This document shows positions 56,781-64,000 of a DNA stretch of 64,000 nucleotides, piece after piece (positions within the stretch are counted from its first letter, which is position 1; every line of letters begins with the position of its first letter). The notes under the pieces were generated by a model that had not been told where the DNA came from, did not search any database, and saw nothing but the letters and a program-made list of their open reading frames with translations. Source of the DNA: Paenibacillus sp. SYP-B3998 (GTDB lineage: Bacteria > Bacillota > Bacilli > Paenibacillales > NBRC-103111); NCBI RefSeq assembly GCF_010820665.1, contig NZ_JAAIKC010000001.1, forward strand, positions 1,302,001 to 1,366,000. The letters run 5' to 3'. Made by a program: the position numbers and the translations under genes.

Positions 56781-56809
56781 TTGGCAAACACCCTGAAACA
56801 AGTTATCAT
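56781..56809 (+). promoter_or_regulatory. SigA-type promoter of recA
   Basis: TTGGCA (56781-56786), 17-base spacer, TATCAT (56804-56809). A second -10-like TATAAT is at 56815-56820, without a matched -35. Confidence 0.65.
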
Positions 56810-56847
56810 ATACCTATAATGATAAAAGGAAAAAGGAAGTGAGTGTT

Positions 56848-57894
56848 TTGACAGATCGTCGTGCGGCACTTGAAATGGCATTGCGCCAAATCGAAAAACA
56901 GTTCGGAAAAGGCTCTATCATGAAGCTCGGAGAATCGACACATATGCAAGTTGAAACGATTCCTAGTGGATCGCTTGCTCTTGATATCGCACTTGGTATC
57001 GGTGGATTTCCTCGTGGAAGAATTATTGAAGTGTACGGACCAGAGTCTTCCGGTAAAACAACGGTTGCTTTACATGCGATTGCAGAAGTGCAAAAATTTG
57101 GTGGGCAAGCTGCATTTATCGATGCTGAACATGCATTGGATCCTTCGTATGCAAGCAAACTCGGCATTAACATTGATGAACTTTTGCTTTCTCAGCCCGA
57201 CACTGGCGAGCAAGCGCTTGAAATTGCTGAGGCACTTGTGCGTAGCGGCGCGGTTGATATTATCGTTATTGACTCTGTTGCAGCTCTTGTTCCAAAGGCT
57301 GAAATTGAAGGCGAAATGGGTGACTCTCACGTTGGTTTACAAGCTCGCTTGATGTCACAAGCTCTTCGTAAGTTATCTGGTGCAATTAACAAATCTAAGG
57401 TTATTGCAATTTTTATTAACCAATTGCGTGAAAAAGTTGGCGTTATGTTCGGTAATCCTGAAACAACACCTGGCGGTCGAGCTCTTAAGTTTTACTCTTC
57501 CGTTCGTCTAGATGTTCGTCGGATTGAAACGATCAAGCAAGGGAATGACATGGTTGGTAACCGTACGCGAATAAAAGTAGTTAAAAATAAAGTGGCTCCT
57601 CCATTTAAGCAAGCAGAAGTAGATATTATGTATGGCGAGGGAATTTCTCGCGAAGGCAGTATTATTGATATCGGCGCAGAAATGGATATCGTGAACAAAA
57701 GCGGTGCTTGGTACTCGTATGAAGGTGATCGACTTGGCCAAGGCCGGGAGAATGCGAAACAATTTCTTAAAGAAAATAAAGGCATTGCAGATACGATTGA
57801 ATTGAGAATTCGTGAAAACAGCAATTTAATCAAAGTGGAAGGTCAGAATACAGACGATCCTGAGGAAGAAGCAGCAGAACTGGCTTTTGAATAA
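56848..57894 (+). CDS. recA: Recombinase RecA
   Basis: DNA strand-exchange ATPase and co-protease for LexA. The 348-residue protein has Walker [10 protein letters not shown] (about 65-73), loop regions and the C-terminal acidic tail (DDPEEEAAE). There is no intein. I choose TTG 56848 because it reproduces the family N-terminus; GTG 56839, three codons upstream, is an alternative with an AAAGGA site. It is followed by a strong terminator. Confidence 0.98.
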   Translation: MTDRRAALEMALRQIEKQFGKGSIMKLGESTHMQVETIPSGSLALDIALGIGGFPRGRIIEVYGPESSGKTTVALHAIAEVQKFGGQAAFIDAEHALDPSYASKLGINIDELLLSQPDTGEQALEIAEALVRSGAVDIIVIDSVAALVPKAEIEGEMGDSHVGLQARLMSQALRKLSGAINKSKVIAIFINQLREKVGVMFGNPETTPGGRALKFYSSVRLDVRRIETIKQGNDMVGNRTRIKVVKNKVAPPFKQAEVDIMYGEGISREGSIIDIGAEMDIVNKSGAWYSYEGDRLGQGRENAKQFLKENKGIADTIELRIRENSNLIKVEGQNTDDPEEEAAELAFE

Positions 57895-57907
57895 TAGATT
57901 GAATAGA

Positions 57908-57952
57908 ACGGAAGCACCTTTAACCTTTGTGTTAAGGTGCTTCCGTTTTTTA
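57908..57952 (+). terminator. Strong rho-independent terminator between recA and recX
   Basis: ACGGAAGCACCTT (57908-57920) pairs with AAGGTGCTTCCGT (57934-57946), followed by T residues. Its T tract touches the recX ribosome binding site. Confidence 0.92.
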
Positions 57953-57968
57953 AAGGAGATGTTCGCAT

Positions 57969-58661
57969 TTGGATCACGAGGTAAAGCAGCTATCGGTCAT
58001 CACAACGGTGGAGAAGCAAAAAAGGGGTAAGCATCGTTATAATATATTTCTCAATGAAGAGTATGCTTTTTCAGTTCATGAGGATATTATGATCAAGCAT
58101 CGATTAGTAAAAGGTGAGTCGGTGGATTCTGAGCAGGTTTCCTTAATTGTCAGAGACGAAGAACGAAATAGCGCATATATAAAAGCAATACGTATGATAG
58201 GTAGACGCCCTCATTCAACAAATGAGGTGAAGCGTAAATTGAAAGAGCAAGAGTTTGAACAGCCTGTTATAGATTGGACATGCGATACGTTAACACAACA
58301 AAACTATATTAATGACGAGGAGTTTGCGAAGATGTGGACTGAGAATCGCATCACTTTGCAACGCAAGGGTCGCAATCTTGTTCGTCAAGAGCTTCAACAA
58401 AAAGGAATTCAAAAAGAATTGGTTAATGATGCAATGGAAACTATTAATCCCGAGGATGAATTTGAGGCCGCTATGAAGTTGGCGCAATCGAAGTGGAAGC
58501 AGAGTTCTGGGAAAACAATGATAGAAAAAAAAAGAAAAACAGGCGCATTTTTAATGAGAAGAGGCTACACGGGCACAGTTGTTAACAAGGTGCTTGGACA
58601 ATTGAGCAGTGAGCCAATAGAGGAGGAGTTTGAAGATCCAGAAGAAACATTCGATTATTAA
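57969..58661 (+). CDS. recX: RecA regulator RecX
   Basis: A RecX-family modulator of RecA filaments. The 230-residue protein is made of three-helix repeats typical of RecX (about 70-215). The start is TTG 57969, nine bases after AAAGGAG. The recA-recX pair is separated by a strong terminator, so recX depends on read-through or an unidentified promoter. Confidence 0.92.
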   Translation: MDHEVKQLSVITTVEKQKRGKHRYNIFLNEEYAFSVHEDIMIKHRLVKGESVDSEQVSLIVRDEERNSAYIKAIRMIGRRPHSTNEVKRKLKEQEFEQPVIDWTCDTLTQQNYINDEEFAKMWTENRITLQRKGRNLVRQELQQKGIQKELVNDAMETINPEDEFEAAMKLAQSKWKQSSGKTMIEKKRKTGAFLMRRGYTGTVVNKVLGQLSSEPIEEEFEDPEETFDY

Positions 58662-59047
58662 TGTCGTTAAGTATAGGGGAGTTTAATTTATTATATTAAG
58701 TAAAAATGACATAATTTATGTGTACGAGCTGTCATCTGATGGACAATCGCTTGACAAGCTTCTTCGACAAAAGATAAAATAACAATGTATATTTTCATAA
58801 TATATTCAAAATCATTTTAAATTGTTTGATTTTGATGAAACAGTCGTGGAAACCGCCAATTTTTACAACTGTTGATTATGGATTATTAGCACTATAGTGC
58901 CTCTAAAGCACGGTGCGCATTCATTTAAGAACCATGCTCTTCAAAGTAAGGGTATGTATGACCTAGTCTAACAATTGAAAATCGGATTAAAAAACCGAAG
59001 GAATCCCAAGCTAACACCTTGGAGAAACCAACGAGGAGGTGAACAAG
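58662..59047 (+). other. Long intergenic region and structured leader of rny
   Basis: 386 bases without a gene. Besides the promoter at 58751, it contains a nine-base inverted repeat TCAAAATCA (58806-58814) / TGATTTTGA (58827-58835) and a perfect 12-base palindrome GCACTATAGTGC (58889-58900). Both lie inside the predicted transcript. There is no T-box, riboswitch or tRNA-like pattern that I recognise. Confidence 0.6.
58751..58780 (+). promoter_or_regulatory. Promoter of rny
   Basis: Perfect TTGACA (58751-58756), 18-base spacer, TAAAAT (58775-58780). Predicted start near 58787, about 260 nt before the start codon. Confidence 0.65.
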
Positions 59048-60589
59048 ATGTGGACTTTCATCTGGATCGCGATCATTCTCGTTGTTGGAGCTGCATGCTT
59101 AGGGATTGGTTATTTTATCCGGAAATCTCTTGCAGAAGCGAAGATTTCCAGTGCCGAAATTGCCGCTGAGCAGATTCGAGAATCTGCTAAGAAGGAAGCT
59201 GAAGCACTGAAAAAGGAAACGGTTCTGGAAGCAAAGGACGAAGTGCATAAACTGAGGTCCGAAGCTGAAAAAGACATTCGTGAACGTCGAAATGAAACTC
59301 AACGACAAGAAAGACGATTGTTGCAAAAAGAGGAATCGCTGGATAAAAAATTAGAATCTCTCGAGCGTAAAGAAGAGCAAGTTGCCAACAAAGAGAAGCG
59401 AATCGAGGATACACAATCACAGATTGACCAGCTTTATAGAAGCCAGGTTGCAGAGTTAGAGAGAATTTCTGGTCTGACTACAGATGATGCCAAAAACATC
59501 ATTCTCACCAATGTCGAGCAAGAAGTTCGCCATGAAACTGCCCAACTGATTAAGGAAATCGAGCAGCAGGCCAAAGAAGAGGGCGACAAAAAAGCCCGTG
59601 AGATTATCACACTTGCTATTCAAAGATGTGCTGCCGATCACGTAGCTGAAACAACGGTTTCAGTTGTTACCTTACCAAATGAAGAAATGAAAGGCCGCAT
59701 CATTGGTCGTGAAGGACGGAATATTCGCGCACTGGAAACATTGACGGGTATCGACCTCATTATTGATGATACGCCAGAAGCGGTTATTTTATCGGGATTT
59801 GATCCAATCCGACGCGAAATTGCTCGTACATCTTTGGAAAAGCTCGTTGCAGATGGTCGTATCCATCCTGCGAGAATTGAAGAAATGGTGGAAAAATCCC
59901 GTAAAGAAGTGGATGAGCGTATTCGCGAATACGGGGAGCAAGCGACGTTCGAGGTTGGCGTTCACGGTTTGCATCCAGACTTGATTAAAATTTTGGGTCG
60001 CCTCAAATTCAGAACAAGTTACGGTCAAAACGTGCTGAAGCATTCCATGGAAGTAGCTTATCTAGCAGGACTAATGGCTGGGGAGCTCGGGGTAGACGTA
60101 ACTTTGGCGAAACGTGCCGGGCTGCTTCATGACATTGGTAAGGCGCTTGACCACGAGGTCGAAGGATCTCATGTAGAGATCGGCGTGGAGATTGGTAAGA
60201 AATACAAAGAACATCCAGTTGTTATCAACAGTATTGCCTCACATCATGGTGATGTGGAAGCAACCTCTGTGATAGCGATGTTAGTAGGCGCTGCAGACGC
60301 ACTATCAGCAGCAAGACCCGGAGCACGCAGAGAGACATTGGAAACATACATCAAGCGTCTTGAAAAGCTTGAAGAAATTTCCGAATCGTTCGAAGGCGTT
60401 GAGAAATCGTACGCGATTCAAGCAGGCCGTGAGGTTCGTGTAATGGTTCAACCAGAGAAAGTGGATGATACCGAAGCATTCCGCTTAGCCCGTGATATTA
60501 CGAAGAAAATCGAAGGTGAACTCGATTATCCAGGACATATCAAGGTTACGGTTATTCGCGAAACAAGAGCAGTCGAGTACGCTAAATAA
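59048..60589 (+). CDS. rny: Ribonuclease Y
   Basis: Membrane-anchored endoribonuclease that initiates mRNA decay. The 513-residue protein has an N-terminal membrane segment (about 4-22), a long Glu/Lys/Arg coiled coil (about 30-175), a KH domain (about 205-270, [11 protein letters not shown]) and an HD domain with [10 protein letters not shown] (about 360). The frame extends to GTG 59039, but that overlaps the GAGGAGGTGA site, so ATG 59048 is the start. A terminator follows. Confidence 0.97.
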   Translation: MWTFIWIAIILVVGAACLGIGYFIRKSLAEAKISSAEIAAEQIRESAKKEAEALKKETVLEAKDEVHKLRSEAEKDIRERRNETQRQERRLLQKEESLDKKLESLERKEEQVANKEKRIEDTQSQIDQLYRSQVAELERISGLTTDDAKNIILTNVEQEVRHETAQLIKEIEQQAKEEGDKKAREIITLAIQRCAADHVAETTVSVVTLPNEEMKGRIIGREGRNIRALETLTGIDLIIDDTPEAVILSGFDPIRREIARTSLEKLVADGRIHPARIEEMVEKSRKEVDERIREYGEQATFEVGVHGLHPDLIKILGRLKFRTSYGQNVLKHSMEVAYLAGLMAGELGVDVTLAKRAGLLHDIGKALDHEVEGSHVEIGVEIGKKYKEHPVVINSIASHHGDVEATSVIAMLVGAADALSAARPGARRETLETYIKRLEKLEEISESFEGVEKSYAIQAGREVRVMVQPEKVDDTEAFRLARDITKKIEGELDYPGHIKVTVIRETRAVEYAK

Positions 60590-60602
60590 GGATATTCAAT
60601 GT

Positions 60603-60638
60603 GAAAAGTGGCTGATTCAGCCACTTTTCCTCATTTTT
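60603..60638 (+). terminator. Rho-independent terminator after rny
   Basis: GAAAAGTGGCTG (60603-60614) pairs with CAGCCACTTTTC (60618-60629), a perfect 12 bp stem, followed by a T-rich stretch. Confidence 0.88.
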
Positions 60639-60667
60639 AGATCCATAGAGGAGAATAGAGAGAGCGC

Positions 60668-61459
60668 ATGAAAATTGTATTTATAGGGGATATCGTAGGT
60701 TCAGTGGGCAGAAAAGCATTAAAAAATATGATGCCAAGACTAAAGCAAATTCATCCTAACGCTGTATTTATAGCCAATGGTGAGAATGCTGCCGCGGGAA
60801 AAGGAATTACTTCTGCCATCGCTAAGGAAATATATGAGATGGGTATTCAAGCGCTAACAATGGGCAACCATACTTGGGATCAAAAAGAAATTTTTGATTT
60901 TATCGACCGTGACGAAAAAATGGTGAGGCCAGCTAATTTTCCACCTGGTACACCTGGGAGAGGGCACACCGTCATTAAAGTGAAAAATCAAGAACTCCTT
61001 ATCATTAATTTGCAAGGTCGGACCTTCTTGCCACCGATCGATTGTCCATTCCGAAAAGTAGATGAAATTCTCGATGATAAAAAGAAACATAAGTTTGTTT
61101 TCTTAGATTTTCATGCGGAGGCAACTTCTGAGAAAATAGCTATGGGCTGGCATTTGGATGGAAAAGTTTCTGCTGTCGTTGGTACTCACACTCACGTGCA
61201 GACCAATGACAATCGTGTACTCCCTCAAGGAACAGCGTATGTGACTGATGTAGGAATGGTTGGACCGCGAGATGGTATTCTTGGAGTGGAACGTAACGCA
61301 GTACTCCAAAAATTTAAAACTCAACTGCCGGTTCGTTTTGTAACGGATGAAGGCAAGTGGCACTTCCACGCCGTTGCAATTGAATTGAACGATGAAACAG
61401 GTTTAGCAAAATCGATTCAACTCATTCGTTATGATGAAGATCAAGTTTTCATGGATTAA
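60668..61459 (+). CDS. ymdB: YmdB family metallophosphoesterase (cAMP/2',3'-cNMP phosphodiesterase)
   Basis: A 263-residue phosphodiesterase of the YmdB/TIGR00282 type, reported in B. subtilis to affect biofilm and motility decisions. Metal-site motifs are GDIVGSVGR (Asp at about 7), ENAAAGKG, GNHTWDQ, FHAEATSEK and GTHTHVQTND, all intact. It follows rny, as in Bacillus. ATG 60668 follows a GAGAG-type site. Confidence 0.95.
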   Translation: MKIVFIGDIVGSVGRKALKNMMPRLKQIHPNAVFIANGENAAAGKGITSAIAKEIYEMGIQALTMGNHTWDQKEIFDFIDRDEKMVRPANFPPGTPGRGHTVIKVKNQELLIINLQGRTFLPPIDCPFRKVDEILDDKKKHKFVFLDFHAEATSEKIAMGWHLDGKVSAVVGTHTHVQTNDNRVLPQGTAYVTDVGMVGPRDGILGVERNAVLQKFKTQLPVRFVTDEGKWHFHAVAIELNDETGLAKSIQLIRYDEDQVFMD

Positions 61460-61498
61460 TATAAAATTCTGAATATTAAAAAAACTCAACCTGTTGTT

Positions 61499-61528
61499 GG
61501 AGGAATATTTAGAAAACCTCTCGAATAT
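61499..61528 (+). promoter_or_regulatory. SigH-type promoter candidate before spoVS
   Basis: GGAGGAATA (61499-61507) matches the SigH -35 (RNAGGAWWW) fully. After 12 bases, CTCGAATAT (61520-61528) matches the -10 (RNNGAATWW) except the first base. B. subtilis spoVS is SigH-dependent. Confidence 0.6.
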
Positions 61529-61573
61529 GATGGTTACTGGAATCTATCCATCATTCCCGAGGAGGAACTTTTC

Positions 61574-61834
61574 ATGGACGTATTAAAAGTTTCAGCAAAA
61601 TCTAATCCAAACTCCGTAGCAGGTGCACTGGCAGGCGTGTTACGCGAGCGTGGAGCAGCCGAGCTTCAAGCTATAGGTGCTGGTGCTCTTAATCAGGCTA
61701 TCAAAGCAGTAGCTATCGCAAGAGGATTTGTAGCGCCTAGCGGGGTCGACCTAATTTGCGTACCAGCATTCACTGATATCGTGATAGATGGGGAAGATCG
61801 GACAGCCATCAAATTAATTGTAGAGCCACGTTAA
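61574..61834 (+). CDS. spoVS: Stage V sporulation protein S
   Basis: An 86-residue Alba-like protein essential for normal coat and septum events in B. subtilis sporulation and conserved also in some non-spore formers. The sequence (LKVSAKSNPNSVAGALAG) is nearly invariant across the family. ATG 61574 follows GAGGAGG. It has its own promoter and terminator. Confidence 0.97.
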   Translation: MDVLKVSAKSNPNSVAGALAGVLRERGAAELQAIGAGALNQAIKAVAIARGFVAPSGVDLICVPAFTDIVIDGEDRTAIKLIVEPR

Positions 61835-61864
61835 CTTAAGCTGCACACATAAACATGCTCCAAC

Positions 61865-61893
61865 ACCTGTTTACCTTGTAGACAGGTTTTTTA
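61865..61893 (+). terminator. Rho-independent terminator after spoVS
   Basis: ACCTGT (61865-61870) pairs with ACAGGT (61882-61887), with inner TAC/GTA, followed by TTTTT. Confidence 0.8.
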
Positions 61894-61998
61894 TTTTACC
61901 TAGAGACCTCTTACAAGGGGTTTTTATGTTATTTAGGGACATGTAAGGATGTTTGTTTTGGTTATGAAAAGCTCTTAAGAGCTCTAGGAGGGTGTTCT

Positions 61999-62940
61999 GT
62001 GAAGATTATGGACGGACATTGCGATGCTTTAACAAAGCTTTATTTGAATCCTGAGCTAAACTTTCATAAAGAGGAGGTTTGCTTAGAGGTCAATTACCCT
62101 CGTCTTCAGCGTGCTGGGGTAAAGGTTCAGTGTTTTGCCATTTACATATCAGAGAAGATACAGGCGCCATCATTTGAACACGTACTCCAAATGATCGACG
62201 TTTTCCATAGGAAAATTCTTAGTCATAAGGGAATGGCTTTTATTCAAACAGTTAGCGATTGGTTGACGGTAGAGAAAAGCGATAAAATTGGAGCGGTTCT
62301 TACGCTCGAAGGCTTAGATGCTCTGGCGGGGAATATGACTCATTTGCGCATACTTTACCATCTAGGAGTTAGAAGTATAGGTCTTACGTGGAACTATGCC
62401 AATTGGGCAGCAGACGGTGTTCAAGAGCCGCGTAAAGGCGGTTTCACATTAAAGGGCAAGCACATGTTAAGAGAATTAGAAGCAATGGGTATAATAGTGG
62501 ATGTATCTCATTTATCTGAGAAGGCTTTTTGGGAATTAGTTGAGTTGTATCGGAGGCCATTCATCGCTTCGCATTCAAATGCTGGGACATTATGTCCCCA
62601 TCCAAGAAATTTATCAGACGAGCAAATTAAAACTATCATTGAATGTCATGGGCAAATTGGGATTACATTCGTCCCATACTTCGTTAAATCTGGCAATTCG
62701 CCTGTCCAGATTAGTCAATTGCTAACGCATATCGATCATGTTTGCTCGTTAGGTGGAGAAAAGCATGTCGGCTTCGGCTCAGATTTCGATGGGATTGAAC
62801 AATGGATTGTTGGCCTCGAACATGCTGGACAATATGAAAATATTATAGAAGCGTTATGTAAAAACTATAAGGAAGAGCAGGTGGAACGATTCTTGTACGG
62901 GAATTGGCGGAAATTCATGCTTTCTCATCTGCCAAAGTAG
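61999..62940 (+). CDS. Membrane dipeptidase, peptidase family M19
   Basis: A renal-dipeptidase-type zinc dipeptidase of 313 residues. Metal motifs are GHCDAL at about 6-11, the bridging Glu in VLTLEGLDAL, ASHSNAG with His, and FGSDFDGI with Asp. No signal peptide is visible, so it is likely cytoplasmic. The start is GTG 61999, six bases after AGGAGGG. M19 members hydrolyse dipeptides, and its substrate here is not shown. Confidence 0.93.
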   Translation: MKIMDGHCDALTKLYLNPELNFHKEEVCLEVNYPRLQRAGVKVQCFAIYISEKIQAPSFEHVLQMIDVFHRKILSHKGMAFIQTVSDWLTVEKSDKIGAVLTLEGLDALAGNMTHLRILYHLGVRSIGLTWNYANWAADGVQEPRKGGFTLKGKHMLRELEAMGIIVDVSHLSEKAFWELVELYRRPFIASHSNAGTLCPHPRNLSDEQIKTIIECHGQIGITFVPYFVKSGNSPVQISQLLTHIDHVCSLGGEKHVGFGSDFDGIEQWIVGLEHAGQYENIIEALCKNYKEEQVERFLYGNWRKFMLSHLPK

Positions 62941-63012
62941 AAAAAATGAATCAATCTAATATTGATATGGATTTCATCTAAAAACTCTATGTTTTAGATT
63001 CGTTCAAACCCC

Positions 63013-63041
63013 TTGCAATTTGCTTCATAAAGGCATAAAAT
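63013..63041 (+). promoter_or_regulatory. Promoter candidate of the 2-oxoacid:acceptor oxidoreductase gene
   Basis: TTGCAA (63013-63018), 17-base spacer, TAAAAT (63036-63041), about 100 bases before the start codon. Confidence 0.65.
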
Positions 63042-63146
63042 TTGTGTGACAAGTGAAAGATTTTTTTTATAGCTCTTTTCCAATTAATTAAATGTAAGGG
63101 TCTATGTTTTCTTCATGCAGCTACAATCAAAAGGAGTGGACGTACG

Positions 63147-64000
63147 GTGATTAGTCAGTTATCTTGGAAAATCGGAGGTCAGCAGGGTGAAGGGGTCGAA
63201 AGTACAGACCGCATCTTCTCTACTGCATTAAACCGCCTCGGTTACTATTTGTATGGGTATCGTCATTTCTCTTCACGGATTAAGGGGGGGCATACAAATA
63301 ACAAGATTCGTATCAGCACCAAACCGATTCGCGCAATTTCAGACGATTTGGACATCCTGGTAGCATTCGATCAAGAGAGTATTGATTTCAATGCGCACGA
63401 ACTTCGTGACAATGGAGTTATCGTGGCGGATGCAAAGTTCAATCCAGTTTTACCAGAAGGCATTAAAGCCCGTTTGTTCCCTGTTCCAATTACTGCGATT
63501 GCAGAAGAATTAGGAACTTCCTTATTTAAGAATATGGCCGCATCAGGCGCTTCATGGGCACTGCTCGGTTTGCCGATTGATGTGTTTAATAAAGCGGTTG
63601 AAGAAGAATTCGGTCGTAAAGGCGCAGCTGTCGTTGAGAAAAATATCGAAGCTGTACGCAAAGGCGCTGAATCCGTTCTTGAATTAGCTGGTGGACCTAT
63701 CTCTGACTTCCAATTGGAGCCAGCTGACGGTAAACAAAAGCTGTTCATGATCGGAAACGATGCTATCGCACTTGGTGCCGTAGCTGCTGGTTGCCGTTTT
63801 ATGCCGGCATATCCAATTACACCTGCATCTGAAGTTATGGAATACCTGATCAAAGCATTGCCTAAATTTGGCGGCACCGTTATCCAAACGGAAGATGAGA
63901 TCGCAGCATGTACAATGGCAATCGGCGCTAACTACGCTGGCGCTCGCTCATTGACTGCTTCTGCAGGTCCTGGTCTTTCCCTGATGATGGAAGCAATTGG
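63147..64000 (+). CDS. korA: 2-oxoacid:acceptor (ferredoxin) oxidoreductase, alpha subunit with fused gamma domain (3' end outside window)
   Basis: Pyruvate/2-oxoglutarate:ferredoxin oxidoreductase type enzyme (CoA-dependent oxidative decarboxylation). 284 complete codons are visible with no stop before the window edge. The N-terminal gamma domain (GGQQGEGVEST, residues 9-19; FSSRIKGGHTN) is fused to the alpha domain, beginning near GNDAIALGAVAAGCRF and carrying PAYPITPASEV and EDEIAA. The start is GTG 63147 after AAGGAGTG. The beta subunit gene is expected just downstream of the window. Confidence 0.92.
   Translation, partial: MISQLSWKIGGQQGEGVESTDRIFSTALNRLGYYLYGYRHFSSRIKGGHTNNKIRISTKPIRAISDDLDILVAFDQESIDFNAHELRDNGVIVADAKFNPVLPEGIKARLFPVPITAIAEELGTSLFKNMAASGASWALLGLPIDVFNKAVEEEFGRKGAAVVEKNIEAVRKGAESVLELAGGPISDFQLEPADGKQKLFMIGNDAIALGAVAAGCRFMPAYPITPASEVMEYLIKALPKFGGTVIQTEDEIAACTMAIGANYAGARSLTASAGPGLSLMMEAI

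Noticed and set aside
58975..59169. 64-residue frame overlapping the rny leader and start
   Set aside because: It runs out of frame into rny, has no good ribosome binding site, and shows no recognisable domain.
63371..63877. 168-residue antisense frame opposite korA
   Set aside because: The sense strand encodes a clear oxidoreductase through this interval, and the antisense product is compositionally odd.

Overview
The window is a stretch of core chromosome from an endospore-forming, flagellated low-to-mid GC Bacillota, most likely a Paenibacillaceae (Paenibacillus-type). The evidence is a PolC-type replicative polymerase, the spore genes dpaA/dpaB, spoIIIE, tepA, spoVS and a SleB-like enzyme, RNase J and RNase Y, and a gene order that follows Bacillus subtilis closely with Paenibacillus-type substitutions. 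One substitution is an archaeal/eukaryal-type prolyl-tRNA synthetase in the proS slot. Every supported gene lies on the + strand. I saw no tRNA, rRNA, CRISPR array, insertion sequence or prophage.

Layout. 1-6600: the 3' end of the large chemotaxis/flagellar operon (cheA', cheW, cheC, cheD, a membrane protein, sigD, a FapA-family gene, a Lys/Gln-rich small protein, an SwrB-like protein, a small MltG/YceG-like protein). 6848-9678: rpsB, tsf, pyrH, frr, broken up by terminators. 9745-14077: envelope lipid precursors and membrane proteolysis (uppS, cdsA, dxr, rseP). 14167-20023: proS and polC. 20333-28839: the rimP-nusA-rnpM-ylxQ-infB-rbfA-nrnA-truB-ribF translation/transcription operon. 29007-34705: rpsO, pnp, ylxY, an M16 protease, dUTPase. 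34869-39589: dipicolinate synthase and the aspartate/lysine branch that supplies its precursor (dpaA, dpaB, asd, dapG, dapA). 39759-45173: RNase J, tepA, a ylzJ-like gene, spoIIIE. 45290-56668: SleB-like hydrolase, ymfF, ymfH, ymfI, ymfJ, a lipoprotein, ymfK, a RodZ-like gene, a YajQ-family gene, rimO, pgsA, cinA. 56848-64000: recA, recX, rny, ymdB, spoVS, an M19 dipeptidase, and the start of a 2-oxoacid:ferredoxin oxidoreductase alpha subunit.

How the parts work together. The dpa/asd/dap block groups lysine and dipicolinate synthesis. The rimP-ribF block couples ribosome maturation, transcription elongation control and translation initiation. The che/sigD block supplies motility signalling and the flagellar sigma factor.

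The most informative signals are regulatory. By eye, four sporulation genes carry promoter-like sequences for the sigma factor expected from their B. subtilis counterparts: SigK before dpaA, SigG before tepA and the SleB-like gene, SigH before spoVS. recA has a LexA-type box. The rimP-nusA operon starts with a GNRA-capped hairpin and an interrupted U-tract, which would suit NusA-dependent autoregulation. I did not find a clear, wholly novel multi-gene system. The least explained items are the small proteins near sigD, the lipoprotein inserted between ymfJ and ymfK, the structured leader of rny, and a shared 13-base element before rseP and proS.
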